From the NCBI GenBank assembly GCA_023627715.1, contig JAMAHW010000162.1:1-40200 (forward strand): DNA of 40,200 nt, written 5' to 3'. The notes under the pieces were generated by a model, which was not told the DNA's origin, made no database searches, and worked only from the letters and a program-made list of their open reading frames with translations. This document shows positions 1 to 11,400 of this stretch, piece by piece. Within the stretch, counting starts at the first letter, position 1. The number at the start of each line of letters is the position of its first letter. This DNA comes from Periconia sp. R9002 (taxonomy: Eukaryota > Ascomycota > Dothideomycetes > Pleosporales > Periconiaceae). The translations under genes were made by a program, and so were the position numbers.

Positions 1-1
1 G

Positions 2-670
2 CTAGAGCCATTCGATCCGAATATCCCAAAGGATCAAAATGGCTTCCTTCACCTATTGGCCTTCCAGACAGGCCACACTCCATCAATCCATGCAAGTGCT
101 TATGCTCTCGAAAGAGGTTATCCAGCTAGACTGCAACCAGAGCTAATCGACCGTTACTTTGAAAACAGCTTCATCTGGCATCGATTTCTGGGGATCGCTG
201 AGGAGAGCCCCATAAACAAGGAAATAGATACGGGCACGTTCGATCCACAGACACAAAAAATGATAACGCTAACAACAAAGCCGGCACGTGAGGTAGTAGA
301 TGCTAGAGTGTCAGACGAGGAACCCGTCGTGCTAGATAATGGAGACCAGGAGATAGCAGAGGCAAGAAAGCTTGGCTATTCCCCAGACGACCCCACTCCA
401 AGGCCGCCAGAGAGTGGCACACCCGAGCCGAGCGATGTAGATTCGTCAGATGAAACCTTGCCTGCACGGACACGGGAGCGAAGACAGCCAAGAGGGAAGA
501 AGCGACGTAGAGATACCGAAAGTTGCAGTCCTATGACGAGAAAATTTCAAATTCTGCAACGACAATTGCACGATCTTCTCCAAGAACGTGCTGGCTCAAA
601 GCAAACACGAGCTTTACACCAACGCACTAGGCGAGATTACCGAGAGTCCGATTCACCAACTGATTCATAG
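2..670 (+). CDS. 3' end of a gene cut by the window edge; possible telomere-linked helicase-like (DUF3505-type) protein
   Basis: The frame is open from base 2 to the stop at 668-670, so the 5' end lies outside the window; there is no ATG near the start of the visible part. The first 60 or so residues are compact and look conserved: a GHTP motif, then SAYALERGYPA and, after a helix, WHRFL. The remaining 140 residues are low complexity and charged (Pro, Glu, Arg, Lys), ending in a basic stretch. The GHTP...YAL...WHRFL layout recalls the region after the DUF3505-type domain of fungal telomere-linked RecQ proteins, and more remotely the end of a tyrosine-recombinase catalytic domain (GHS..Y). That match is from memory of family patterns and is weak. 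No helicase motifs follow, so if the family is right this is a helicase-less form. Strand and frame are much surer than the name. Confidence 0.4.
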   Translation, partial: LEPFDPNIPKDQNGFLHLLAFQTGHTPSIHASAYALERGYPARLQPELIDRYFENSFIWHRFLGIAEESPINKEIDTGTFDPQTQKMITLTTKPAREVVDARVSDEEPVVLDNGDQEIAEARKLGYSPDDPTPRPPESGTPEPSDVDSSDETLPARTRERRQPRGKKRRRDTESCSPMTRKFQILQRQLHDLLQERAGSKQTRALHQRTRRDYRESDSPTDS

Positions 671-1516
671 ACTAGCGACTGGGAGGATAGCTGAAAGCGT
701 TAGTCGGTGCGTAGAGATCAACGTGTACTTGAAAGAATCTAGGGAGAGTATCGCAGCAACGTAATCGTGGTTGACGATATAGGTGCTGTTGTTCATTAGA
801 TTATATAGGAAACCTACTAGCTAGTGGAAGAGAGATTGGGGGTATATAGAACTTATACCGGGACAGCCTCCACATCCCCCCAGGAGTAAGGCAGTACTTA
901 GCAGTATATGATGCGCGGTAGTACCGACCTCCGATCCTTCTCAATCAGGAAGTCAAGCGCCCTGTCCCAAAAACGCGTGCATGCAACGCGAACTCGATCT
1001 CATTTCTCCTTTTTGTAGTCTAGCGTGGCGCCACCCCCTGGTTTATGTGCTTTGGGTGTAGCGTGGATCCTAACCACCCTCTGCTCTTGATAGTAGGGTG
1101 TGCAATAAACCTAACTTCAGTCACAGCTATATTGATGCCTTCCGTTAGTTAATGCTTGTGTTTCAGCTATAAGCAGAGTACATGTGTTCGAAGGGTGCAG
1201 ATGGCAACAAATTGGATCCTGTCCACACCAGCGGCTATCGCTAACCACCTTGTACGTAGTACTAATCGCCTAAGTCAAAGCCATGAATTTAGTCGCTAAA
1301 TTCATATTCTTTATCTTGTAGCCACATCACCCAATTACTCTAGACTATATCACGTTCGTCCCAAGCGAGAAAGTCATTATCTGCACTCGCTGTTGTACGG
1401 CCGTACCTGTCGCGCGCTTAGATGCTCACCTTCAAAACTCCCACCGTAATCACCAAATACCAATTGCTTTCCTTGTATACTATCGGAACGACTAACAAAC
1501 AGGACGAATAGCATTC
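671..1516. other. No gene seen
   Basis: No frame in this 850-base stretch reads as a recognisable protein on either strand. It holds the presumed 3' region of the partial gene on the left and of the minus-strand gene on the right. Confidence 0.5.
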
Positions 1517-3292
1517 TCAACTAAAAACACTCCGAAGTTTGTCCTGATGGCAGAAAGGGGTCCTGGTGATGAATTTGATCGCTTTGCTAGTAGTCCAGTA
1601 TCGATGCACTTCTACTGGTTTTTCTGCCCAATCCGGTCGCCCCAATATGGATTGAACTAAAGTATTCAAATAGATTAGGATAAAGGCGACGAGGTGATCA
1701 TTATAGAGTTGAACGGGGCACTCACATGACGCGATCGAATTTGCATACTTGCGACATTTGAAACTTAAGAGAACAGAAGCCAACTCCACTTGCTCGAACT
1801 GAGGAAAACATTGATCCGCTATTTGAAGGGCAATTCGGATTTCTTGATCGGCAGTGTCGTGTTCAAGGGACCATTTATTGCGTAATTCTAATACTCGTTT
1901 AGCCCACCTCATGTGACCTTTAGCATTTTCAAATTCCGGATACAGTTCATAAAGTCCAGCTTGTATCAAGCGCTCCAAAGACACTATGCAAGATTGATTT
2001 GAATGATGTACTTTTCCTTGGGATAGATATTCGCCATTATAGTAGTCCCTATTGTTGCGGCGGAAATTGAAGAATTTTGACGTTGATTCTCCTAGCTCCT
2101 GAGCTGTTTCATAAAATTCCTCAATCAATGAGACGTCTTGTGCGAACTGCCCCAAAGGAAAGTTGCCGGTATCAATTACGCAAATGCTGATCTCAGATGC
2201 CTGGCGTCTGAAAGTATGTGACCTCCATAAGGCGAATTGGATTGCGAAGAGTAATGAGCTTGTCCAGGACATCAAATCATCGTTCGTATAGCTTTCGAAG
2301 CGAGGATTTTCCAGATGCTTGTGAAGCATTCGTGCTGCACGTCGCTTTTCTGTGCTGAGGATGTCGACTTGCTGAGTTTTTAAAGACCTACTCAAGCTTG
2401 CCACGGAAGCTATCACATTCTTGTCGTTCCTTCCAGAGCTAGCTGCATCGAAAGTCCGAAACAAATATCTCGGTACGCACAGATTGAATGGCTTTCTGTG
2501 TAGACTTTTGGGCGGATAAAATAGGGTTGGGCCATTCGGCGCATTATTCAAAACGGTAACCCAAAAGTCTACCCAATCCTGTCGCTTTTGCCTGCGGGCC
2601 TCAGACCTACGGTCAGCTTCAATTCGGAAGGCTGCAGCATATTCTTCGTCGATGTCGAGCTTGTCTTCATGTTCATAGTAATCTTCACTTTCGAAGTCCT
2701 GATCGTACGGCCATCCCAGACAGCGTTCTTCGGGTGGATCGAAATAGGCGTCGGCACGTAGGCTCCCGAAACAGCTGGAGGCTTGCTCGTAGCACTTCTC
2801 TGCGATCCTCCATATCACGTCACTGTCGCCGGTACTGTCAAGGATTTCTTGAATCAAATTTCTTATATTTGAGTCAAAGTGCAGCATCAGTTCTTTGTTT
2901 GAGGAGCGCTCAAGAATAATGGAGGTGTTCCTGTGCCCAAGTGCCGTAATTTGGTTGATGATAGCACGCTCCGTCGCCTTCGCAACCGTATCGGCAGTGA
3001 TTTGGAGCTTCAACGTTATTTCTCTAAGCTTTTTCACCTCTTTATGGAGCGAACAGATCTTTTCGATAGGCAAACCGTCAAATTCATCCTTGATGTCTCT
3101 GGGTTGCTTGATAAATTGCGCTTCTGAGATAACTTTGTTTGTCGATTGACCTAGCATCTGAATAGCTTCTCGTAGAGCAACCAGATGTTTTTCGATGGTG
3201 TTTCGAGACTGTTGTCCATGGTTTGACGTTGTATCTTCAGCAAGAGTAGTATTGCGGATCAATTCTGTGATATCGTCAATGTCAATGGTCAT
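1517..3292 (-). CDS. DUF7587-type protein with ADP-ribosyltransferase-like motif layout
   Basis: Single-exon 591-residue protein. Residues 1-150 are mostly amphipathic helix with heptad-like spacing (coiled-coil or bundle), followed by an acidic linker (about 195-225). Residues 270-450 carry what I recognise as the fungal DUF7587 signature: PRYLFRTF (274-281), SWTSSLLFAIQFA (342-354), CVIDT (371-375) and GEYLSQG (420-426). The order Arg, then S-T-S followed by a helix, then a Glu-containing strand resembles the R-S-E triad of ADP-ribosyltransferase folds; that is my inference and no catalysis is shown. The last 140 residues are helical and unrecognised. The first ATG of the frame is used; the region upstream has stops. 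It has no close neighbour on the left and a transposon-littered gap on the right. A helical N-terminus joined to a possible enzyme domain would suit an NLR-like effector, but this is speculation. Confidence 0.7.
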   Translation of the reverse strand: MTIDIDDITELIRNTTLAEDTTSNHGQQSRNTIEKHLVALREAIQMLGQSTNKVISEAQFIKQPRDIKDEFDGLPIEKICSLHKEVKKLREITLKLQITADTVAKATERAIINQITALGHRNTSIILERSSNKELMLHFDSNIRNLIQEILDSTGDSDVIWRIAEKCYEQASSCFGSLRADAYFDPPEERCLGWPYDQDFESEDYYEHEDKLDIDEEYAAAFRIEADRRSEARRQKRQDWVDFWVTVLNNAPNGPTLFYPPKSLHRKPFNLCVPRYLFRTFDAASSGRNDKNVIASVASLSRSLKTQQVDILSTEKRRAARMLHKHLENPRFESYTNDDLMSWTSSLLFAIQFALWRSHTFRRQASEISICVIDTGNFPLGQFAQDVSLIEEFYETAQELGESTSKFFNFRRNNRDYYNGEYLSQGKVHHSNQSCIVSLERLIQAGLYELYPEFENAKGHMRWAKRVLELRNKWSLEHDTADQEIRIALQIADQCFPQFEQVELASVLLSFKCRKYANSIASCECPVQLYNDHLVAFILIYLNTLVQSILGRPDWAEKPVEVHRYWTTSKAIKFITRTPFCHQDKLRSVFS

Positions 3293-4434
3293 CGTGGTTG
3301 TATGGCCACCTAGCAGGATGTTCAGAGATAGAGTGATTAGATCAATTCTAGTAAATTAGTTGTATATGAAGTTTGTTCATTCTGTTTCTGAGACAGCGTG
3401 TAATAGGTGAAGCAAGGTTCCTGTAAGGTTAAAATGTGTTTTGCGGTGTGGACTAAAGGCTGCTCCAGTTTGTTAACAAAAACAGAGAAAATCAACTACG
3501 CACTTGGCGCAACAGCTCAACCGGAGTGATTGCGTTTGAGTCATTGTGATCTTGAACTCAATCAAGCGGAGACGAGTCTGTTTCTGTGTTCAAGCTGTCG
3601 CATGAACTATGTTTATTGGTTTTTGAAGTAAAGTTCGAGAGATGGGCGGATGATCATATCTAGTCCTCGGCATACTTTCAAAGGAGCGCCTCAAATATGT
3701 AAACAAGGCTAAAATTGAAGGCGATGTAAAAGGCCAATCAACTATTCATGCTGTGGCATCTACGAAGATGAATCTGCGCGTGCCACTACGTATAGACAAA
3801 GTGGCACACGTGTGTTAACTTATGTGGTCTATAGAATGCGATTGCTATCCATAAAGCGGGGTAACTCTTTAACTGCGTTCAAACTCAATCTAAGAAATTC
3901 TATTTACATTTTCCTACTCTCCTCCTAATGCAGCTTTTATTACGCAGTCGGCTAAACTAGCCACTAAAATAAAAAAATAGAATAGGATATAGTTGCAAGC
4001 TATATTGTGTATACAATTTTCATGAAGCTAAGTGCAATCTGCATGTTAGCGTCGTACAAAGTTGGAGGGATAGACGGCCCAAAAACAAAGGCGAGTCCTA
4101 TTTACAATATTCATAGCTATAGTGGGAGCTTGAGTTGAATTGGTAGAGCTATGTTGCAGGGAACAACACCCTTGATGGACTGGAGAGGCGGTATAGATGA
4201 TCCATGGGCATGTAGAGCGCATCGGAATACTATCAAGATCGCTTGTCACTAGCACGATAGAACAGCTAGGGAGAGGTAACAGTTGTTTGTAACTTTCTGC
4301 GCGCTCTGTTGTAAGGGAAAAGGGGAGGCCCTTGACTTCTAGATCAGGGGCCGCGAAGGATCTAACCGACCGTAGCTAGCGCCTCAACCGGAACCGGGAC
4401 TAAGCCGCAAGGAGGCATGGAGTTGGATCCTGTC
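3293..4434. other. No gene seen; AT-rich with LTR-retrotransposon leader near the right end
   Basis: About 1.1 kb with only short random frames. The last 130 bases (about 4300-4434) follow the primer-binding site of the LTR described at 4435-4716 and probably are the start of the retroelement's internal region, cut off before any recognisable gag or pol. Confidence 0.45.
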
Positions 4435-4716
4435 GGTTCGCTGCCATGTATGTAGGATGCCAAAAGAAATTTCGAAGCTTAAGAGGTGTGAGAAAGGTAA
4501 TAATAATAATCGTATTAAATGTATACTCATACACAAAAGCGCTCTAGAAATCGCGACATTGTTGCGCCTTCTGAGAGTAATCACGGATGTTGGCAGTGAT
4601 ATGAGAGAATATGGAAGGTTTTCGAAATTTAGTAAGTATATGTATACAAAGAGATAAGAGTGATGTAGCAAAGAATTAACAGAGGCTTGCACTCATACTC
4701 AAATCTAGTCCCAACA
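4435..4716 (-). mobile_element. LTR-retrotransposon remnant: one LTR plus putative primer-binding site
   Basis: Read on the minus strand, the segment starts TGTTGGGACTAG (outer edge at 4716), has a TATA-like GTATACATATAC, and runs about 270 bases to a CA end, directly followed by TGGCAGCGAACC at 4446-4435. A TGG-starting block just after the LTR is where a tRNA primer-binding site sits, and TGTTGGGA is a common start of Ty1/Copia-class LTRs in fungi. No second LTR, integrase or reverse transcriptase is found in the window, so this is a truncated remnant. The family assignment is inferred from the end sequences only. Confidence 0.45.
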
Positions 4717-5249
4717 GTTCCTATGAACGCTGACTGTTCAATCGTGTCACAGAATCTTTCCGATGGCTAGCCACACTGCTGTAGACTTGTGAAAATTCAG
4801 GACATGCTTACAGTATCTACGTCTGGCGTTTCAATGGGTAGAGCTATTAACCTAGTTGCAGATTGATAGATAGTTTAGTGACGTGGCTATGATTCGTCTC
4901 TGTTGTTCCCACTTGACTTCAATTGCTTCAGCGGACAATCTTACCATGGTGAATTGCGTCAACCATAATTAAATACGAAACAAAGGCAAGAGGGCGGTAT
5001 TGCACAGCCCAGTTCGATGTCCCGGTCTAAGACCAAGCTTACTCGAAAAGGGGATGATCTGCAGTTACTTTTAGCGGCAAAGGTATTCGCTGATGGCCTT
5101 GGCACTTTAGGACGCAGAAAATGTCTCTCAGGGCTTAACTCACTATAAGTCAACATTTAACTTGCAAAAGATATTCGTTCATCAAAACTTCTACTACTAC
5201 TTAAGGTAATGGGGAGTTGTCGCGACCTTGTTGGGACACGAAACCAGTG

Positions 5250-5490
5250 GTGCCCTGCAGACACGCGGCCTCTAAAGCTAAGTAACTTGCGTCGTAAGGT
5301 GACGTACTACTTTCATTCATTGTATTTTCCTAGGATGAGCATTGGGTTAAGCAAAGGATGGGCAGGCCTCACGGCTAGCTTCTAAACTGGAGAAGATGTA
5401 ACTAGCGTAGTAAGAAGTATCAGCTAGCGCGTAGTAATGGACCATGCCCTCAGGGTGCATGGCCCTAATAGAACACACACACCCCTTGTT
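5250..5490 (+). repeat. 5'-truncated LINE 3'-tail fragment
   Basis: Read on the plus strand this stretch matches, with scattered substitutions and small gaps, the reverse complement of 16290-16055, which is the 3' flank of the LINE RNase H frame at 16351-17370. Shared landmarks in the same order are GACACG.GGCCTCTAA, AGCTAGCGCGTAGTAA, CCTCAGG.TGCATGGCC and a final CA microsatellite. A piece that keeps only the 3' end is what target-primed reverse transcription leaves when it aborts early. No coding part of the LINE is present here. Confidence 0.7.
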
Positions 5491-5688
5491 GGAAAAAATC
5501 CAGCATTTTAGTGGAGGCAGAGAGGGCTCATGAATCACGTAGGTGTAGCGGCAGTTGTTAGTACAAGGTGTAGTAGGAAGGATGCAAACGTGGAGTATTT
5601 TTAAACAATCTTAGGAAGTTGACGCAACGTCTCAAATAAAAGGATACAAGCTTAGCTAGCACTGTCAAAACATACTCTGTCATCATGA

Positions 5689-7428
5689 CTAGTGAGGGCA
5701 AATATGATCATGTCCTTTGAGAAAAGACGCTGCATCTAGTACAGGTTGTTGCCCGCAAAGGAGTTCCCTTATCGTGGTAGACTCGTAATCATCGTAACAT
5801 GAGCGTTTCCCAGCCCATATACTAGATGTATGGTCAAAGAGTACTCTTTTTGTCGTAGGATGGTCACACAACTCCGAGAGTTTTAGGCTATTTAGGCAGA
5901 GCATATCTGATATTCGAGATAGAACGGATTCCCAATTACCCTCTCCTGGGGGTAAAGTGACATGCGTTAACGTCAAGTGTCGCAGGCTTAAACTTAACGA
6001 GGATAAGAAGTTCACAATAGAGACTTCCTTTACGACGATTTCGAGCGTGAGCGTGCGAATTTTAGACCATGGCCTATATTCATCAAGGAGCGCCAATAGC
6101 TCGGCAGGCCCATCTCCATTGTCACGTCTTTCGTATTCGGTTTGTAGACTTCCATCCACCAACCTACCAAAGACTAATCGCAGTTCTTGGAGGTTTTCAG
6201 CGCAACATAGAAACCGAAAAAAGGGTCGAGCCACTGTGCAAAGTCCACCGTCTTCTTCTTCCTCCGAGATCGAGCAGTCTAGTCGCACGAGGTTAATGAA
6301 AGACTGCTCCATAATTACCAATTGTCTCAAACAGTCTTCTTTTCCCAGACTGTTGTCTGAATCTTGATACTCCTGCGCATCTACCACGTTGCCAAAGAGT
6401 CTCCTGTTTTCTCTGATTTGTCCATGACCTTTGCCATTCCATAAGCTTTGCAAGTTATCGTTTCCCCAGAATGCTGGACCGCCAGCGTACATTTTCATAG
6501 ACTGGAGTCGGGGGTGATGATGTTTTGCCCATCCTAGAGCTCGGAGAGTGTACGATAGTTGTAATGCCTCCATATCTTCATCCTCTTGGTAGTCTGTAAA
6601 ACCAAGTAGCGCCATGTAGCTGAAACGCAGTCGCCGCCAGCGACTGGCCCACTTATTGTCATGCAGAAAACCGGGCTCACATTTGAATGTGTGAAGATTG
6701 CTAAAATTTGCTATTGCTTTGTCGAAGCGCTGCAGTATGGAGAGCTCTTCTATTTGCGTTGCACCCCGCGCCGGCTTTGGTCGTACAGCTTGAACACACT
6801 TCAGGGTACGGAGATATGGTAGCCGCGTAAGTTCTCGGAACTGGTCCTGGTAGCTTTTACGGTCTGCTTCATATGCGCTGTATAGCTTCTCCTTCTCGGT
6901 GTGAGGCAGCAGTGACCATTCGTGATATGGCATCAAGTCTTCCATTTCTTCGCAATCAGCTTCTTCTGCGTCTTCAACCCAGCAGCGCTCGTCAAAAGAA
7001 TCAGCACCAGGGTCACCCGGTTGACTGATGCTTTGCTCCCAGGTGGAAAAATCCTGGAGGTCCCGCAGTCCACCGGCTCGTCGCAATTTTAATACTTTGA
7101 CTTGAGTGCAAAGCTTAGCATCTACAGAAATTTTATGGAGACGATTGATCTCGCGTGTGCTGAGTTCGAACGCGAGTGTCTCAAAACAGGCTGGTGTAGC
7201 AATATCTCTCATATGTGTGCTCAGCATGCGAACTCGCAATCGGGCGTCAAGAGGAAGATAACGGAGGATCATCGTCCATACTTCCACAGGGATATTGAAA
7301 CCGGGGTCTTCGTTTTGTTTCAATATGCTGTGTGCCATGACTCTCATTTTTGGATGTAACAAACCCGTGGCCTGGGATGTGTTCTGCATTGAAGTTACCA
7401 GCCCACGCTTGTTAAGGCCATCTGTCAA
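5689..7428 (-). CDS. F-box protein with leucine-rich C-terminal region
   Basis: Uninterrupted 579-residue frame. Residues 44-85 fit an F-box: IPVEVWTMILRYLPL, then Arg-rich helix, ending in the ATPACFETLAF segment that typically follows fungal F-boxes. The rest has loosely spaced leucine motifs (for example LRTLKCVQ, LQELRLVFGR, LRHLTLTHVTL, LNSLKLSEL) consistent with a degenerate leucine-rich repeat substrate-binding region, plus an acidic insert near residues 150-170. F-box proteins of this layout are substrate adaptors of SCF ubiquitin ligases through Skp1; the substrate cannot be told. The start used is the first Met of the frame; Met28 or Met31 would also leave the F-box whole. No intron is needed. 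It sits alone between transposon-derived stretches. Confidence 0.75.
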   Translation of the reverse strand: MTDGLNKRGLVTSMQNTSQATGLLHPKMRVMAHSILKQNEDPGFNIPVEVWTMILRYLPLDARLRVRMLSTHMRDIATPACFETLAFELSTREINRLHKISVDAKLCTQVKVLKLRRAGGLRDLQDFSTWEQSISQPGDPGADSFDERCWVEDAEEADCEEMEDLMPYHEWSLLPHTEKEKLYSAYEADRKSYQDQFRELTRLPYLRTLKCVQAVRPKPARGATQIEELSILQRFDKAIANFSNLHTFKCEPGFLHDNKWASRWRRLRFSYMALLGFTDYQEDEDMEALQLSYTLRALGWAKHHHPRLQSMKMYAGGPAFWGNDNLQSLWNGKGHGQIRENRRLFGNVVDAQEYQDSDNSLGKEDCLRQLVIMEQSFINLVRLDCSISEEEEDGGLCTVARPFFRFLCCAENLQELRLVFGRLVDGSLQTEYERRDNGDGPAELLALLDEYRPWSKIRTLTLEIVVKEVSIVNFLSSLSLSLRHLTLTHVTLPPGEGNWESVLSRISDMLCLNSLKLSELCDHPTTKRVLFDHTSSIWAGKRSCYDDYESTTIRELLCGQQPVLDAASFLKGHDHICPH

Positions 7429-7809
7429 AAACTACCTCGGTCTAATGCTTACCCGAGATGGTCACGTGGCAAATCTTGACATCCGCATCGGCTGCATCTT
7501 TCAATGTCACGTGGTTTCCAAAAATTTCAAAGACAGATCATGAAGCTTTTGATAACCTTCAGGTACGAAACGTCCCATACCCACTTGAATGACTAGCCTC
7601 ATCTATCTTAACTTACTGTAGTTGAGGAAAGTGGCGTAAGGGAAAGGCGAGATTGAGGGGTAACTACTGAAATAGAAAGCGGTAGTTAGAATAGGCACGT
7701 GATGATAAGCAAAGTTCCCATACGCCATACCTAATCCTGGCTAGTAACTAGATGCACTGGTTAATTCAGCAACAACCTTTCACAAATGTCAAGACAGATG
7801 ATGTAATCG
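7429..7809. other. No gene seen
   Basis: Intergenic stretch between the F-box gene start and a dispersed repeat copy; it presumably holds the F-box promoter, but no element stands out. Confidence 0.4.
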
Positions 7810-8052
7810 CAAAGTAGCTTTTTTTTAGAATCTCAACAGACCGTTTTAACTCTCACAGTGGGTTCACTGTAGCATCCTGATATGACCCCCTAGTACGGGT
7901 CTAGCGTGGAATGAAAAGCCTGTGGAAGCTCTTACCACACCTTGTACTAACAACAACCATTATCCTTACATATGAGCATCAGTTTCTTCACTAAATTGAT
8001 AAAGTGTTGCTATCAACGCAAGGTCAGGGCAGGAGCGGGTCGGCCATCCTTC
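7810..8052 (+). repeat. Dispersed repeat, copy 1 (upstream of the NLR)
   Basis: Contains the landmark AGGTCAGGGCAGGAGCGGGT at 8021-8040 followed by CGGCCATCC. Its reverse complement aligns along most of its length with the copies at 12350, 22200 and 25478: CTGCCCTGACCTTGCG, TTAGTACAAGGTGTGG.AAGAGCTT, CGCTAGA..C.TACTAGG, CCCACTGTGAGAG. It lies about 400 bases upstream of the NACHT gene, opposite in orientation to the copy after that gene. Confidence 0.7.
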
Positions 8053-8453
8053 CGAAATACGGTCGTTTTCTAATAAAATACCGCTTACATCATTCGTCGC
8101 CGGTAAGCTGCCTCACTAGCAGTTGCGAAGTTGCGGGGCTGCAGCTTGGACGCCCAGCCACCTAACGCTGCAGCTGCTCAGCCTACTAGCCATCTTGCGC
8201 AGTTTAAATCGAACTCCTCACTATGCCACTCTCCATACACCAGGGCACTCAGTTGTTGCCTCTCATATCGCCTTTGACGGCTATATCTCGTCTGTTCTCG
8301 CAGTGACTTTTGCCTAAGAATCCCTTCTCAGGTTTTGCACGCCAGGAAACGCCCTTCTGTGTCATCTGCCTCGTTCATGATTCTGTTCCATATACCTCGC
8401 AAAAAAGATCTTCAGATCTCTATACCTTACCATCCATACCGGCCATTTTAATA

Positions 8454-11400
8454 ATGGCTCAGCCTACTGTGCCACAGATGTGAGGGTCTTGGTGCGAAGT
8501 GCTCCAGAGTGTCCGCTAATCCTTCTCCCCCGCTTTAGCAACGATCTCTGGGCTCGCGCAGCAGCAGGTTTACCTGACAGCGATAAGCAAGGCATAAACT
8601 TTAACCGCTCTGACAAGCTTAATATCCTCGTCGAACTGCACGCTGCCGCTGAGAAGTCGAGGCAAGAATCTGTGGAGTCTAGGTGGAAATACATTCGGAA
8701 GAACGGAGAGGTTGTCATAATCAGGGACGTGCTTGAAAAGATCGTTCGGTGGATTGATACGTTCAAGCAGGTTGGCGACGTTGCCGTTCAGTATGATCCG
8801 GCACATGCTTCGCTTCCTTGGGCAGGGATCCGCGCTGTTCTACAAGTAACATTGCGCGACCTAGGGGAAGGAATCTACTGATGCTTCCACAGATCGCAGT
8901 CAATGATATTAGCAAATACGCGTTAGCATTAGAAGACCTGGCACGGGTAGCCGAGTTGATCTGTCGCTTCGCTCTTACCGAAGAATTGTATCTTCATGGT
9001 ACATCCAAGGCAGTGAAAGAGCTGGAAGTGGCTATAGTAAAGCTATATGCACGCACTCTAAGCTTTTTGTCCAGAACGAAGCAATACCTTCAGCAAGGAA
9101 TGATAGGTATGCATGTTCCCCACAAAACTAATGCAACTAACTGTTCGTCAGAACGCACGATAAAAAGCGCATTCCTCACAGAGTCAGATCTTAGTTCGAG
9201 TCTTTACGAAATTCAGGCGGCAGAGAAGGCTGTGAATCAATGCATGACCTTAGTAGATAGAATGGGTTTGTATCAACACTTATTAACTTTTCGTCAACGT
9301 TAATCTGTTTCGCAGACAACATTAAGAACTATACAAAGTTGGTAGACCTTCTAGCCCGCATTAACGAACCGTTGCCGAGAATGGATGACGGCCTGAAGAA
9401 CATCCACGATGATGTCCAAGGTAACGAGACCACTAAGCTAATGGGCAACTACTGACCGTCTGGAGCGTCCACGCGTACGAAAATTGTTCAATGGCTCTCA
9501 CCAGAGCTGTATATACAACACCACAAGCAGACCATGCAGGGTGTTCTGACAGGAACTGGGCAGTGGCTTCTATCTGACCCTATCTTTAAGAATTGGAAAG
9601 ACGACAGCGCATCCTCCATCCTATGACTCCATGGCATTCCTGGATCTGGCAAGAGCAAACTCGTGTAAGTTTGTTGTAAGCCTATTTCTATTCAACAATT
9701 ACTGAGATGCTTAGGTCGGTGGTGATAGAGGACGCTTTAGCACGTTACAAAGCCGGTGGTAGCCCACAGCCGGTCTTCTTCTACTGCTCGCGGAACCCAG
9801 CAGAGCCCACGCGTTCTGACCCTCAAGCAATACTTGCCAGTCTTGCAAGGCAATTGTCGTGCCTTGAGCCTGGAAAGCCTTTGCTCGGGCCTAGCGTCCA
9901 CCTCTTCAAGCAAAAGGAAGCGGAAGGGTTTGCGTCGGGATCGCTCCAGATGGACGAAAGCCTCAACCTTATTCTGCAGCTCATTGCGCAGTATCCACTA
10001 ACAACCATTGTGATAGATGCCATGGATGAATGCAACCCCGAGAAACGACACGAGTTACTAGAAGCTTTGGAGAATATCCTCCAAAACTCGACCAGCCTCG
10101 TCAAGATATTCGTATCGAGTCGAAACGATCAAGATATCGTCTTGCGTTTGCGACACTATCCAAACCTCGAGATTGACTCCCGGAGAAACGGTGATGATAT
10201 CGCACGTTTTGTAAACGACGAAACACAGCAACTTGTGCAAAATAGGAAGTTGTTAAGACATAGCACCTCTAAGGCGGAGATGAAGGAGCTCATTGTAGAA
10301 AAGGTGGTCGATGGTGCTGCTGGAATGTAAGTTTAGGATGATGACTGACTTGACCATATTAACCTATATCTCCAGGTTCCGTTGGGCAAGCATGCAGCTA
10401 CAATACCTTTGTAAGTTCAAGGTAGACAACGATATCAAGAGTAGTCTTGGTCGACTCCCACCAGATTTGCAAACTCTATATATCGAGATTTATGAGATGC
10501 TTTCTCAAGAGTCAGGCGAACACCAGGCGGTAATCTTCAAGAATGTGCTCCATTGGCTTCTGTGCGCCAAGAGAAAACTAGATACCAACAAGTTCCTGTG
10601 CGCAGTATCGATGGATCCTCAGTCTAGTCGTAGCGAAAACCTAGCATCAAAGGACCTGGTGCTAGATATTTGCAACAACTTTGTTGTTTATGACTCGCAG
10701 CTAGAAACGTTTCGCTTTGCGCATTTATCGGTCAGGGAATTCCTAGAGAATAGGCCTGAATATGACAAACCAGCATCAAACGCTTTAGCAGCAGAGATCT
10801 GTCTACGGACTTTGTTATCCGCTGGCTCTAACAATGCTACCGAGAAATTGCTGCTCGAATTGGGCTGGCGTGAGGATACTTCACTGGCCACCCTGGGACC
10901 GCTGCGCACATATGCAGATATCTACTGGCCCGAGCATTGCAAAGCAGCAAAAGACAAAAGACGTTCTGGAAGATTGAAAGAGATATTGCAGCACACATTG
11001 GTAGGTCCTCACAATGCAGGCTCGGGTATTACCCTATGGAACCACCGGCTCCGAAATCATTTAGAAGACTGGAGATATTGGAGAGAGAGAAGGGCATTGG
11101 AAGACACTTTGCCGCGTAAAGGATCGGAAATGTCTGTCGGTTTACTCGTTGCGTGTGCTTTTGATTTTGAGGAATTGATAGGATCTCAAGCCGACAACTC
11201 AATTGAAGCACTGGAGATTGTTAATCAGAAGGGCCAAAGCCTTCTACACGTTGCAGCAAGGAATGGAAGTTTCGCAAGTACAGCAACGCTATTAACGCTA
11301 GACCAGCACTGTACAAAGGTCACGCAAGAGGTGACAGTCGCAGCTGCAGGAAACGGCTACAATGGCAAGGACATTATGGCACTCCTTCTCGACCGTCGCG

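Noticed and set aside
4384..4692. Minus-strand frame of 102 codons
   Set aside because: It lies within the LTR and reads through promoter-like AT-rich sequence.
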